A DNA stretch of 46,356 bases from positions 1-46,356 of the IMG/VR virus record IMGVR_UViG_3300006738_000013; one strand, written 5' to 3'. Position numbers and translations under genes: made by a program. This DNA comes from a virus. A model generated the notes under the pieces. The model did not search any database and was not told the DNA's origin. It was given only the letters and a program-made list of their open reading frames with translations. Position 1 is the first letter of the stretch; every line of letters begins with the position of its first letter. Positions 33,489 to 42,646 of this stretch are shown here, piece after piece.

Positions 33489-35414
33489 CTAAAGGATAGT
33501 AATATCCGAGGCGTATGCCACGCTGTCTGAATTTATCGTATAATCATCAGAAGGGGAGATAACTTTACAATTGGTAATACCTAAAATTCCCATCGCTCTG
33601 TCTATTATCTCCGCAACGATTACGTCATTTCCTATGTCCAGATTATTTATATAAGAGATGATAACTTGTCGCACTAAAAAAGTAGCCGTATCTATACTTG
33701 TCAAATCATTATCTATAGTAATGTCAGCGGTAACGGTAACAGCGGAACGTTTAGCCGGTCTTACGAGAACTTTTACTCCCGCAGATCGAACACCGGGATA
33801 ATTAATAAGGTCTAGTAAATTACCATCAACTACAGTTTGAGCTTCTTTTAAAAGACCTGTGTAATTTTCGTATATAGCAAACAAAGAACTCCCAGTAGGA
33901 AGAACCTTTTCCTCAAAAATCTCTATTTGCCCAGTTGCTTCATTAACAATAAAATCCTCAATTAATGCCCCGCCGCCGTCATATGTCTTAATCTCCCCAG
34001 GAAGCAACTGTACAAGCCTAGTAGCGCTTCCAAACCCAGGTGCTGGACATGAATATAAAAGAGGATTCTCATCCCCTAGAGGGTATTTATCTAACTGAAA
34101 ATATTTTCTATCTTCTTCAATATCAATATCTACAGCTTCACAAACAGTTACCGTATCTCCCACAGCATAAGCGGAAGTAGTTGCTGGAACTAAATTACTT
34201 AATGTAGTACCACTACTACTTTGATATTGAGTAACAAATGTATTTGCTGTCAGTGGGTTAATTATAATGAATATCTTATTAGAAACTGTAGCGGTAGGAA
34301 AACCATCTATACTATTTAATGTAAGGGCTGTTGCCGGTGCCGCTGGAGCAGCTAAAGAGTCTTGAGCGGGCCTTTCTTCGCTTGCTGAAAATATAGTACT
34401 AGAATCATCTACGTAAGCGTAAACGATATCTTCTTCAAAATTCTCTACTATCCTAGCTCTAGAAATAATTTGGCTAGTATCGGTGTCCGAAGTACCAATT
34501 AGACTTGCAGCGATAGCAGCTATAGTTCCTTTTGGGAGAGCAGCTACACTTTGACGTATTCTATCTCTAAACTCACCATCTGATTCTGGATTGATTCCCC
34601 CAGCTATAGATAGCTGATTTACAACTGATGCACCACTATAAGGAGAACCACTTACAATCTGATTTAAACGTTTAGCGGGAATATTACTTTGCACACCCAC
34701 AGAGGTACTTTTTACTTTAATAGGAGAACTTAAAAAATATCCATTAGGTTGTGTACCCGTCATAGTAGTTACACATTCTACTGAAAAAGTTACATTAGTA
34801 GGTTGAGCCCGTAAAGTAACACCTGTAGGTATAATTCTAGGAGCTTGGGCGCTATCAAATAACGTAACCAGACTTCCAAGGTTATCTATTTCATCTATCC
34901 CTGTAGAAGCGGCTGGATGACTATAAGTTACGTTAAAAGGAGCTGTCGCTGGAGCTTTCACAGTTAAAGTATTACCTGTAACACCACTTATCTCTACCTG
35001 TTCTACTTGCCCGCCTTCTCCTAGTTGAACAAAGAAAGGTACGGCAGGAAACTCAGCAGCGTCCACCACATAGATAGTTGATGCGTCAGCAGCTAAATCT
35101 GAGGCTAAAAAAGATCGTTTTAGATTTGTATCTGAAAATACAACTTCACCTATAGCAGATGTTGCTGGTAATCGAGTGACATTATATTCTTTAGCTCTAT
35201 CGTCTAGGGAACTTCCAGTCGCACTTCTCAAGAAGAATGACTCAAGGATAGTAAACATTTGAAAATACTGTTCAGCATCTTCAACAGCCATAACCTCAAG
35301 AATTGTGCGTATTACGCTCCCTACATTAAAATCTGACAGATTCGTATTATGATACAGATAATCCACTGCATCTGTAAGAATTTGCTGAGATGTTTTAGGA
35401 GTAAATTCGGCCAT
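33489..35414 (-). CDS. Baseplate wedge protein, gpJ/gp6-like
   Basis: A 641-aa protein of the Baseplate_J type. Signs are the N-terminal N-L-S-D-F-N-V-G-S-V-I-R-T-I-L-E-V-M-A (about 22-40), the following E-S-F-F-L-R-S-A-T-G-S-S-L-D-D-R-A-K-E-Y-N segment, and the central P-E-S-D-G-E-F-R-D-R-I-R-Q-S-V (about 280-295). The C-terminal part has V-R-S-A-G-V-K-V-L-V-R-P-A and a V-T-V-T-A-D-I-T-I region. An inserted beta module (about 100-170, with G-N-T-L-T-V) resembles units in the 1661-aa protein. gpJ-family proteins link the inner baseplate to fibres and occur in contractile systems, supporting a myovirus-like tail. Its neighbour upstream carries the gp25-like partner. Confidence 0.85.
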   Translation of the reverse strand: MAEFTPKTSQQILTDAVDYLYHNTNLSDFNVGSVIRTILEVMAVEDAEQYFQMFTILESFFLRSATGSSLDDRAKEYNVTRLPATSAIGEVVFSDTNLKRSFLASDLAADASTIYVVDAAEFPAVPFFVQLGEGGQVEQVEISGVTGNTLTVKAPATAPFNVTYSHPAASTGIDEIDNLGSLVTLFDSAQAPRIIPTGVTLRAQPTNVTFSVECVTTMTGTQPNGYFLSSPIKVKSTSVGVQSNIPAKRLNQIVSGSPYSGASVVNQLSIAGGINPESDGEFRDRIRQSVAALPKGTIAAIAASLIGTSDTDTSQIISRARIVENFEEDIVYAYVDDSSTIFSASEERPAQDSLAAPAAPATALTLNSIDGFPTATVSNKIFIIINPLTANTFVTQYQSSSGTTLSNLVPATTSAYAVGDTVTVCEAVDIDIEEDRKYFQLDKYPLGDENPLLYSCPAPGFGSATRLVQLLPGEIKTYDGGGALIEDFIVNEATGQIEIFEEKVLPTGSSLFAIYENYTGLLKEAQTVVDGNLLDLINYPGVRSAGVKVLVRPAKRSAVTVTADITIDNDLTSIDTATFLVRQVIISYINNLDIGNDVIVAEIIDRAMGILGITNCKVISPSDDYTINSDSVAYASDITIL

Positions 35415-35417
35415 CGT

Positions 35418-37505
35418 TTAGCTCATGGTAAGAACCAAGGGGATATAGGGGACATGTCCAATTATATGAACGTTAGTTTTTACTGAGACTGTATCTCCCG
35501 AGATATTTACAAACGTATCTGTAAGCTCTTTGATCCTACCATCACTTAACATAGTATCATTCAAAGATAAATAGAGATTAAAAGTTAGATTATTTGTGCC
35601 CTTTCTACCTATGACTGGGATCATTCCAAATCCAGGGTGAAGTCTTAGTTCTCCACGCTCAGTATTTAATTTTATATCTATAGCCTGTTTCATATTATCT
35701 TTTCCACCTATTATATCTAAATCTCCGTGTGGACTAATAGATAAATTAAATTCAGAGACACCCGTGGTTCCCATTGTGGATTTAATTAATAATAAATCTC
35801 TTCCAAGCACCTCTTCATAAGTACTACTCACAGCCTTAGCTGGATTGATCATAGTATTTATATCGCCCTCAGTATGTTCTATAGGTACTGGTACGTATAA
35901 AATATCTCCCGCAGTTAGAAATTTGTTAAATCCAGTTTGGTACGTGGGAGTTTGAGATATATAAGGATATTGCAAATCATTATACATCATTGTGAACTCA
36001 AAAAGCTCAGGACTTGAGTCTCCAGTCAGGTCTGCTACAAACCCTTCAGGGTCTATTTCCCCATCCGGTATAGTGGCCGGTACCATCATGTGTTCTGAGT
36101 CATTTAGATATGACGAATTACTACTAACGCCCCCCTTCGGTTGATTTGTAATTCCTCTTACGCCATTAGCGGCCCTACCAGCACCTACAGACAAAGCATT
36201 CATCTCTTCTACCCCTTGAGGAGAGAAGATTTTCATTACTGCCTTAGCTGTGTCATTTATTAGGTGGTCTGCGTACAACATGGTTTTCACATATTGACTG
36301 AACGCAGTAGTGTAATCTGCTGATTTACCGAATATCTTCTCGTATCTACTTTGTGACCCTTCTGAGATACCAAAAATAGAGTTAAGAGAATTCTTTGCTT
36401 CCCAGGCAGCACCTACCACAGCCGATACTGCAGCAGGACCTAATCCCATCCCACCAGACAGGAGTTCTGTCGCACTCATAACAAAATCATCTACATCATT
36501 TAAATAAGACAGATACTTTGAAACTAAGTTTAATGTTTCACCTATAGCATCATCCCCCACAGCCGGTACTGCTCGGCCAATTATGCCATTAAGTAATGCT
36601 GCTCCTCGTCGCATAGAAGCAACTTGAAAATGAACGCTTGTAGGGTCACTACTGAGCTTACTTACAATAGTAGAAAAGTTTACTTTTTGGATTAATTTAC
36701 CACTAATATTATAATCGTATGTAAACGGAGAAGAAGAATCTCTATTTGTAGTAAAAGTATCAGGTTCAAAAAACCAAGCTTCTTGTTCTTTATTATTGTA
36801 AAAAATCATATAAGTCTTATAGGAAAGACTTTTGGTTCGTTTTAGATCACTATAATTCCTAAATAGATTCCTAAGTTTAAGAAAGTTTAGATACCCAGTA
36901 GGTTCATTTAAAGTATGGGGTATAACATTATCAGGGTTTTGAGTGACTACGTGTGTCATTGCTGGGCGATAACCAGTTGTACCTGTTAACGTCATTTGTC
37001 TTAACAGAACGCCTTGTGACTCAACATACATTCCTCCACCTTGTGTGGGCACGATATGTGTAGCAAACGGCTCACTTACATTCATGGACTTCGGGTGCAT
37101 ATTAAAGAAATAAGACTGAACGTTAGCTACTTGATCACCACCAAGCATTCCAGACGCTAAACTATTTAAATCCGAGCCTAATAAAGAATTAACATTTAAA
37201 GGTGCCCAACCACCCCCAAAAAACCCACGCTTAAACTGAAATAAGGTAAATCCATAAAGATTCTGATTTTCATCAAATCTAGGAAATTGACCACCCTCAA
37301 TACTTTTAAGGGCTATATCCTGATGAGAATCAAATATTCTTGTAGCTGTACGTTTCTCAAATACATCTGATGCTTTTTCCGCGAAAGCATCAATAATGCC
37401 ACCTGTACTATTAGATGCAAGTGTCGAGAATTCTCCTGTACGACCCGCAAAGACCCCTCCTTCAGTCGCTATCGTACCTCCTGTAATACTAATTGGGAGT
37501 GCCAC
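35418..37505 (-). CDS. Baseplate protein with C-terminal gp25-like domain
   Basis: A 695-aa protein. I start it at GTG 37505, which overlaps the preceding TAG as TAGTG and has AGAGG 7 nt before it. An in-frame upstream ATG would add an arginine-rich stretch read from the neighbour's end. The C-terminal 110 residues (D-L-D-I-I-G-G-K-D-N-M-K-Q-A-I-D-I-K-L-N, then G-E-L-R-L-H-P-G-F-G) match the T4 gp25/P2 gpW lysozyme-like wedge family. Just before it lies F-L-T-A-G-D-I-L-Y-V-P-V-P, a LysM-like turn. The long N-terminal part is not assigned. gp25-type proteins nucleate sheath assembly, and here the domain is fused to a large partner. Confidence 0.72.
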   Translation of the reverse strand: MALPISITGGTIATEGGVFAGRTGEFSTLASNSTGGIIDAFAEKASDVFEKRTATRIFDSHQDIALKSIEGGQFPRFDENQNLYGFTLFQFKRGFFGGGWAPLNVNSLLGSDLNSLASGMLGGDQVANVQSYFFNMHPKSMNVSEPFATHIVPTQGGGMYVESQGVLLRQMTLTGTTGYRPAMTHVVTQNPDNVIPHTLNEPTGYLNFLKLRNLFRNYSDLKRTKSLSYKTYMIFYNNKEQEAWFFEPDTFTTNRDSSSPFTYDYNISGKLIQKVNFSTIVSKLSSDPTSVHFQVASMRRGAALLNGIIGRAVPAVGDDAIGETLNLVSKYLSYLNDVDDFVMSATELLSGGMGLGPAAVSAVVGAAWEAKNSLNSIFGISEGSQSRYEKIFGKSADYTTAFSQYVKTMLYADHLINDTAKAVMKIFSPQGVEEMNALSVGAGRAANGVRGITNQPKGGVSSNSSYLNDSEHMMVPATIPDGEIDPEGFVADLTGDSSPELFEFTMMYNDLQYPYISQTPTYQTGFNKFLTAGDILYVPVPIEHTEGDINTMINPAKAVSSTYEEVLGRDLLLIKSTMGTTGVSEFNLSISPHGDLDIIGGKDNMKQAIDIKLNTERGELRLHPGFGMIPVIGRKGTNNLTFNLYLSLNDTMLSDGRIKELTDTFVNISGDTVSVKTNVHIIGHVPYIPLVLTMS

Positions 37506-39559
37506 TATGGAACCTCTTCTGCTGCGTCTTCTGCTGCGGTTAATGCATTGTCTATACACTTATCGGCAGATTCTAATATACTTGCAACAGGCCCAATTAA
37601 GGTAGAATTTTTTAGTGCATTTTTTATTCCAGCTATATTTGGTGGGTCTTCATCAGCATACGTACCTATAGCCTCTGAAAGCTCTACTATTTCAGCGGCT
37701 GTAGCGGCTGCGGGAAAAAAGTCATCCAAAGCTAACGTTGCTATTTTTCCTACAACACCATCAGGACTTGCTAATGCTACTCCGATAGCATCTTTTTGTG
37801 CATATAAACTATTAGGATTAGCAAAATCTCCCTCCCCATCAGGTTGATTTAATGGATCTTGATCTGAGGGATAAGCATTTAAATTCTCCTTAGTATAAGG
37901 AGCCCCTGTATCTGGATCTTCACAAAGAAGACTAGTGGTATAAAACTCATCTTCGTCAGAAGTTAATCCTTCTGCACCATCTGCTTTTACAATAATTAAA
38001 ATCTCAATTGCCTTATCAAAATCTAACAACGGATTAAGTTCCTCACTCAACGTACTCATTGTAACATCCGCTAAGTTTCCAGGTGCAGCAGCTAGACTTA
38101 GTATATCCCCCTGTAAAACCATATTAAGATGATTAAGAATAATAGGGGTGGCATTCTTCACCACGGCTGCTAAAGGAGGATTAAGAACCTCAAGACTAAG
38201 TTCTAATGATTTTAATCCCTGAGCCATCGTTGTTATAATTTCTGGTCTTGGATCGGGCATCAGTAAGTTAAATACTTCCCCCGTAACAGCTTTCACTATG
38301 CATTCTGTTTGAAGTGCTTCTAAAGATTTACCAGTATCATTATCGATACCACTTGGATCACCATCAATGTCAGCTGCACCACCTACTCCAGCTATTTTAC
38401 AATAATCACTTCCCTCTATAATAACTCCCTCTTGAGAAGTCGGTGCGTCAAAAACCGATATAAAAGAATCAATAAGAATCCCCGCAACTTGTCCCGCAGG
38501 ATCTGTACTAACAGAAAACGCCCCTGCAAGAGACTCAAGTGTCCTATGCAACATCTGTAAATACGAAAATAAATCACCACTATCACCACGAGTGATCTCT
38601 ATCTTATCATGCTCTCTAGCAACTCTACGTAAACTTCCTCTCTCATTCTGTATATTTACTAATTTATCTTCTTCTATAGCATTTATATAAACATCTTTTT
38701 TTTCAGATTTTAATTTAAGGTCTTTACCAGATATTATATTAAAATTACCTCTAGGTAGAGATTCTGCATTTTCTCCCTGTCGTGCTATTCCCGCATGAAG
38801 AGTTATATTACTACGAGACATAACCACTATACGTCCTGAAGACCCACTAGGACGAGTTATAGTAGTTATTCCATCTTGAGAATTTGTTGTATATATTTCA
38901 TCAGCATTTCTAGTATCAACTTCTAGGTCTCCACTAGAATTAACGTTAAATTTAGAACCATTTATCCTAGCGTATGCTGTACCCATCTTAAGGGTGCCTG
39001 GAGAATCTCCACGATTTCTTTCATGCGGAAAGATGTGTGTAATCACCGGATTACCGTTCATACCCCCAATGTATTGAATGAGGCAGTGATCTCCATTCTC
39101 CTTCCCTGTATAACCTCCATAACCTATATTAGATGTTCCGGTAGGGACTACATATCCATAATTTTTAATACCACCAAACGGTATACAGAACTTAGCGCGA
39201 GGAATTATTGATCCACTATCAACAATCCCAGAAACACCTAATATAACCTTTACATCAGCCTCTATAGCCCACCCTTGACGATTACCCCCAGAACCAGCAA
39301 GAGCCTCTTTTTGATATCCATCACCTACTAATACTTGAGATTGTAAATTAGTCGGATTTAAATCCGCTAAATCATTAGTTGTATTACCTTCTTCATTAGA
39401 AAAATAAACTCTCATAATCACACCCTTTACAATAACCGGGGTGTACATCTCTTTAATATTACCTTTAGTGATCTCAGACGAAGGAGTCAGTCTGCTCTCA
39501 TTTGGCTTTTTGACGCCACCAGGGGTGCCACCACTTCTATTATTAAAAGTATCACTCAT
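37505..39559 (-). CDS. Baseplate spike/hub protein, gpV/gp5-like
   Basis: A 684-aa protein. In the first 200 residues an OB-fold-like domain includes A-K-F-C-I-P-F-G-G, then D-H-C-L-I-Q-Y-I-G-G and N-P-V-I-T-H-I-F-P-H, a pattern of gpV/gp5-like spike proteins. It is followed by a beta segment (about 230-300) with N-I-T-L-H-A-G and N-I-I-S-G-K-D-L-K-L-K-S. Such repeated strands are usual in trimeric spikes. The C-terminal half is helical and hydrophobic-rich, which is less typical and has no assignment. The start overlaps the hub gene as ATGA with GGA nearby. It should form the membrane-puncturing tip at the end of the tail tube. Confidence 0.72.
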   Translation of the reverse strand: MSDTFNNRSGGTPGGVKKPNESRLTPSSEITKGNIKEMYTPVIVKGVIMRVYFSNEEGNTTNDLADLNPTNLQSQVLVGDGYQKEALAGSGGNRQGWAIEADVKVILGVSGIVDSGSIIPRAKFCIPFGGIKNYGYVVPTGTSNIGYGGYTGKENGDHCLIQYIGGMNGNPVITHIFPHERNRGDSPGTLKMGTAYARINGSKFNVNSSGDLEVDTRNADEIYTTNSQDGITTITRPSGSSGRIVVMSRSNITLHAGIARQGENAESLPRGNFNIISGKDLKLKSEKKDVYINAIEEDKLVNIQNERGSLRRVAREHDKIEITRGDSGDLFSYLQMLHRTLESLAGAFSVSTDPAGQVAGILIDSFISVFDAPTSQEGVIIEGSDYCKIAGVGGAADIDGDPSGIDNDTGKSLEALQTECIVKAVTGEVFNLLMPDPRPEIITTMAQGLKSLELSLEVLNPPLAAVVKNATPIILNHLNMVLQGDILSLAAAPGNLADVTMSTLSEELNPLLDFDKAIEILIIVKADGAEGLTSDEDEFYTTSLLCEDPDTGAPYTKENLNAYPSDQDPLNQPDGEGDFANPNSLYAQKDAIGVALASPDGVVGKIATLALDDFFPAAATAAEIVELSEAIGTYADEDPPNIAGIKNALKNSTLIGPVASILESADKCIDNALTAAEDAAEEVP

Positions 39560-42500
39560 TCCTTGTTTCCATCTTTAGACTCTGGAAAAGATATACCACG
39601 TTTAGGCTCTTCAGAACGTGGTTTAGTGTCAAGCTGACGCCCTACACCCTTCTTACCAGTAAAGGTTCCTGGGATATCCAATCTAACTTTTTTACCTTTT
39701 TGGGTAAATTCAGAAGTTTTAAATACTTTACCCAAATTTTGTCTTTCAGTATTAGTTGGATCATCAGTTGACGGAGGCGCATATGCAAGCGTATCTGTTG
39801 CACTCATTGGTTGCCCCCGAGAAAATGATATGCTTGTAGTTAAAGCACCAGGGTAATTCCAATTATGATTTACTTGCTCTACATATACCGATAAATTCCT
39901 ATCAGGGCGATCAAGACGATAACCAGGACGCAACCCCGGCATTCCACGTAGAGTCATACTCCCACTCAAAAGCTCATGATTATGCTGACTCCATAAGTCC
40001 TGTAAGACTACCCACCGTACAAGAAGATTTCTTTGATAATTATGGTCTTTGCCCCCCGTCAATATCGCTTGGACGAATTCAGTGGTACCAGTTCTAGGTC
40101 GTACACCAAACCTGTAAATAGAAAGAGGAGTGACAATGGGCATCACTGCTCCTAAAAAGTACCTCTGAATTTCAGTACTTCCTACACCGTGTCCCCAATA
40201 TTCTAAGACATTAACTATATCGTAATCACCTCTAGTATGACTTTCTCTTACAACATCTTGCTCATAAACCACCATATAGTCTAATACGTGCCAATTAGTG
40301 TTGTCAGAACCACCCCCAAAAGCCACATCCGTAGTGACGTCCATTGCTTTATTTGTAAAATCATATGCAGACGTCCCAGATTCAAGAAGAGGACTACCCC
40401 CTTCATCTTCTTGACCTTCTTGACTATAAGGAGATTCCGATAAGGTATTACCGTCAGCAGAAGTCTGAATATTATAAAACTCAGTTTTTTTAGGAGAACT
40501 ACTAGTAGCAGCATTTTTAAGAACTCCTAATATGTTCTCAGTTTGAGCCATATCTAATTCTTTTGTAATTCTATTATTATCTGGAGATCTAAATATAGGA
40601 CGAGGAAGAGTAATATAAGTAGAGTTAGATTTTCTAGCTAATGGAATAAAGCTACCTTGAAGAGATACCGCAACATATTCTTCTATCTCTTTTTTACTAA
40701 CGCCTTCTTTTGCTAATGTTATCATTTCTACCAATAAAGAATTATTATTTACTCCTGTTTCTTTTATTTGAGAATATAAATTACTAATTCTTTTATGCCA
40801 CTCTTCGTCTATTTTCGATTCGTCCTCCTCCGTCAAGACATCACCATCTGCACCATATGGTGCAAAACCTGTAAGTTCAGGAGAATATACGCTAGCCGTG
40901 GCGACTTCTGTCTCTAATGTGGCCCCATCATCACCGACAGAAGTTAAAGCGCTACTTATAGCAGTTAAAGAAGCTGTATTTATGTCACCAGGAGTGATCT
41001 TAATTGCCTCACTACCTCCTACAAAAGTAGAACCAGTATTAACGACGAGCTGATCATTCATAGCTATAGGACGTGTAGCATCTCCTATTACACTCTTACC
41101 ACTACGAACAAAGCTCCCTGTAGATAGACTCTTACCAGAACCAATATCTTTTTCAGGAATTGGATAATTCGTAAACGGCTTAAGACGTAATACCGCTGCA
41201 GGAACCATCGGCATCGCACCTTCCATAGGTACGCCTAAACCATCTTTATCACTCACTGCAAATAAAGGAGTAGGTCTTAAATCGAAAAAAAGCTCATTCA
41301 TCGTTTCATTTGAATTTATCTGAAGTGCAGTAAATAAATCCCCTTGATGATGTACAAAACTAGGGTTTGCCCAATACCCATTAACATCCTCTAAATAATC
41401 AAGGCACAAAACATTGAATATAGTTTTTACTCCTGTTTTATAACTAGCATCTAAAGGTTGTGCGTACTGATTAGCTGTAGGAAACCCTGTTATAGAAGCT
41501 TCAGAATCTGTTGTCTGTTTTACTTCTTCTACAACAAATTTTAAAACAGTTTCTAAATCACCCTTTAACCCTTGTTCTTTTTCACTAACCTCTTTGTCGG
41601 CTATGATAGTTGACATATTATTTTTATATTTATCTGCATCAGCACCTCTTACTTTAAAAAAAGTATTATTAATAATACCTTCTTTACCTCGCACTATTTT
41701 TACATCTAAAGACTCCTTTTTAAACCTTGTCTTTAATCTTCTTATTCTCTCAGTTAAACCAGGGGCAGCATTAAGTCCATATGGAGTTACAGCCGCAACG
41801 GGGTCAGGGCTAATACTGGCCCATTTATCACTGACTCCTTCACTCGTATTAGTACTTTCCCCTGCAAGCTCATTGATAGCCCACGCAAGTTCACTAAGAG
41901 CAGTTTCATCATTCTTAGCTAAAGCTTGTTGGTGTATATCCCAAATCTCTGTAAAAGATATATCTTTTTTACTTCGTTTTATCTGCAAAGCAGTGGAGCT
42001 ATCCGGTAACTTTTCAGTATAACTTAACGGGAGCGCCCACTGACCCCCAAAACCTATAAACCTCATAAGATTTTGAAGAACAATATGGCGAGGTCTACCT
42101 TGAAGGGCAATGCCTCTATTGAGTAAGGCTACCCCTCCTAGATTTGATCCCATATCTTTTCTTATTACTTTATCTCCAGCCATTTCATGAGAGACTAGAT
42201 TCTCATTGTTGTATATCTTGGTACTTCTAACAGCTTTGCTAAAATCTGAACATTGGATACTATAGGTAGTTAATTTTCTACCTGACATATCTACAGATAC
42301 AGTTCTGGTAACATTGTTTACGTACCCAAAGAAAGTACGTACCATCCCTACATTATAGACATTACTATCACTTCTATTAGTGTTAAAATATATATTGATT
42401 ATATCCCCAGCAGCTATTTTATCTTCTACATAATCTACTCCTGGCAGACTCACAGTCGCAGAACCGCCTCCTAGAAGATGCTGAGATACAGCTACAGAGG

Positions 42501-42636
42501 TAATATAAGGGGAGAGGTCGATAACTTGAGAGGGGTCTTGTGGTCCTCTGTCATGCGTATGCACAATGCATAAGCATTTAGTATTAGCAGACCCTTTTGT
42601 ATCTACTCCTGGGCCATCTGGTCGTTGAATAGGCAT
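39556..42636 (-). CDS. Baseplate hub protein, gp27/gpD-like (probable)
   Basis: A 1026-aa protein. The N-terminal 150 residues are typical of tail hubs: I-D-L-S-P-Y-I-T-S-V-A-V-S, A-T-V-S-L-P-G, A-A-G-D-I-I-N-I-Y-F and V-R-T-F-F-G-Y-V-N-N-V, a strand order used by gpD/gp27-type proteins. The last 250 residues include W-G-H-G-V-G-S-T-E-I-Q-R-Y-F-L-G and P-G-L-R-P-G-Y-R-L-D-R-P, a likely second tube-like barrel. A long insert between them is low-complexity and variable. At 1026 aa it is much longer than most hub proteins. It directly follows the tape-measure gene and precedes the spike gene, as hub genes do. Confidence 0.68.
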   Translation of the reverse strand: MPIQRPDGPGVDTKGSANTKCLCIVHTHDRGPQDPSQVIDLSPYITSVAVSQHLLGGGSATVSLPGVDYVEDKIAAGDIINIYFNTNRSDSNVYNVGMVRTFFGYVNNVTRTVSVDMSGRKLTTYSIQCSDFSKAVRSTKIYNNENLVSHEMAGDKVIRKDMGSNLGGVALLNRGIALQGRPRHIVLQNLMRFIGFGGQWALPLSYTEKLPDSSTALQIKRSKKDISFTEIWDIHQQALAKNDETALSELAWAINELAGESTNTSEGVSDKWASISPDPVAAVTPYGLNAAPGLTERIRRLKTRFKKESLDVKIVRGKEGIINNTFFKVRGADADKYKNNMSTIIADKEVSEKEQGLKGDLETVLKFVVEEVKQTTDSEASITGFPTANQYAQPLDASYKTGVKTIFNVLCLDYLEDVNGYWANPSFVHHQGDLFTALQINSNETMNELFFDLRPTPLFAVSDKDGLGVPMEGAMPMVPAAVLRLKPFTNYPIPEKDIGSGKSLSTGSFVRSGKSVIGDATRPIAMNDQLVVNTGSTFVGGSEAIKITPGDINTASLTAISSALTSVGDDGATLETEVATASVYSPELTGFAPYGADGDVLTEEDESKIDEEWHKRISNLYSQIKETGVNNNSLLVEMITLAKEGVSKKEIEEYVAVSLQGSFIPLARKSNSTYITLPRPIFRSPDNNRITKELDMAQTENILGVLKNAATSSSPKKTEFYNIQTSADGNTLSESPYSQEGQEDEGGSPLLESGTSAYDFTNKAMDVTTDVAFGGGSDNTNWHVLDYMVVYEQDVVRESHTRGDYDIVNVLEYWGHGVGSTEIQRYFLGAVMPIVTPLSIYRFGVRPRTGTTEFVQAILTGGKDHNYQRNLLVRWVVLQDLWSQHNHELLSGSMTLRGMPGLRPGYRLDRPDRNLSVYVEQVNHNWNYPGALTTSISFSRGQPMSATDTLAYAPPSTDDPTNTERQNLGKVFKTSEFTQKGKKVRLDIPGTFTGKKGVGRQLDTKPRSEEPKRGISFPESKDGNKE

Positions 42637-42646
42637 TTAATAAATC

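Noticed and set aside
37506-37559. N-terminal extension of the gp25-like fusion protein from an upstream ATG
   Set aside because: The added residues are arginine-rich, derive from the Ala/Glu-rich end of the spike gene read out of frame, and the TAGTG-coupled GTG with AGAGG is a better start.
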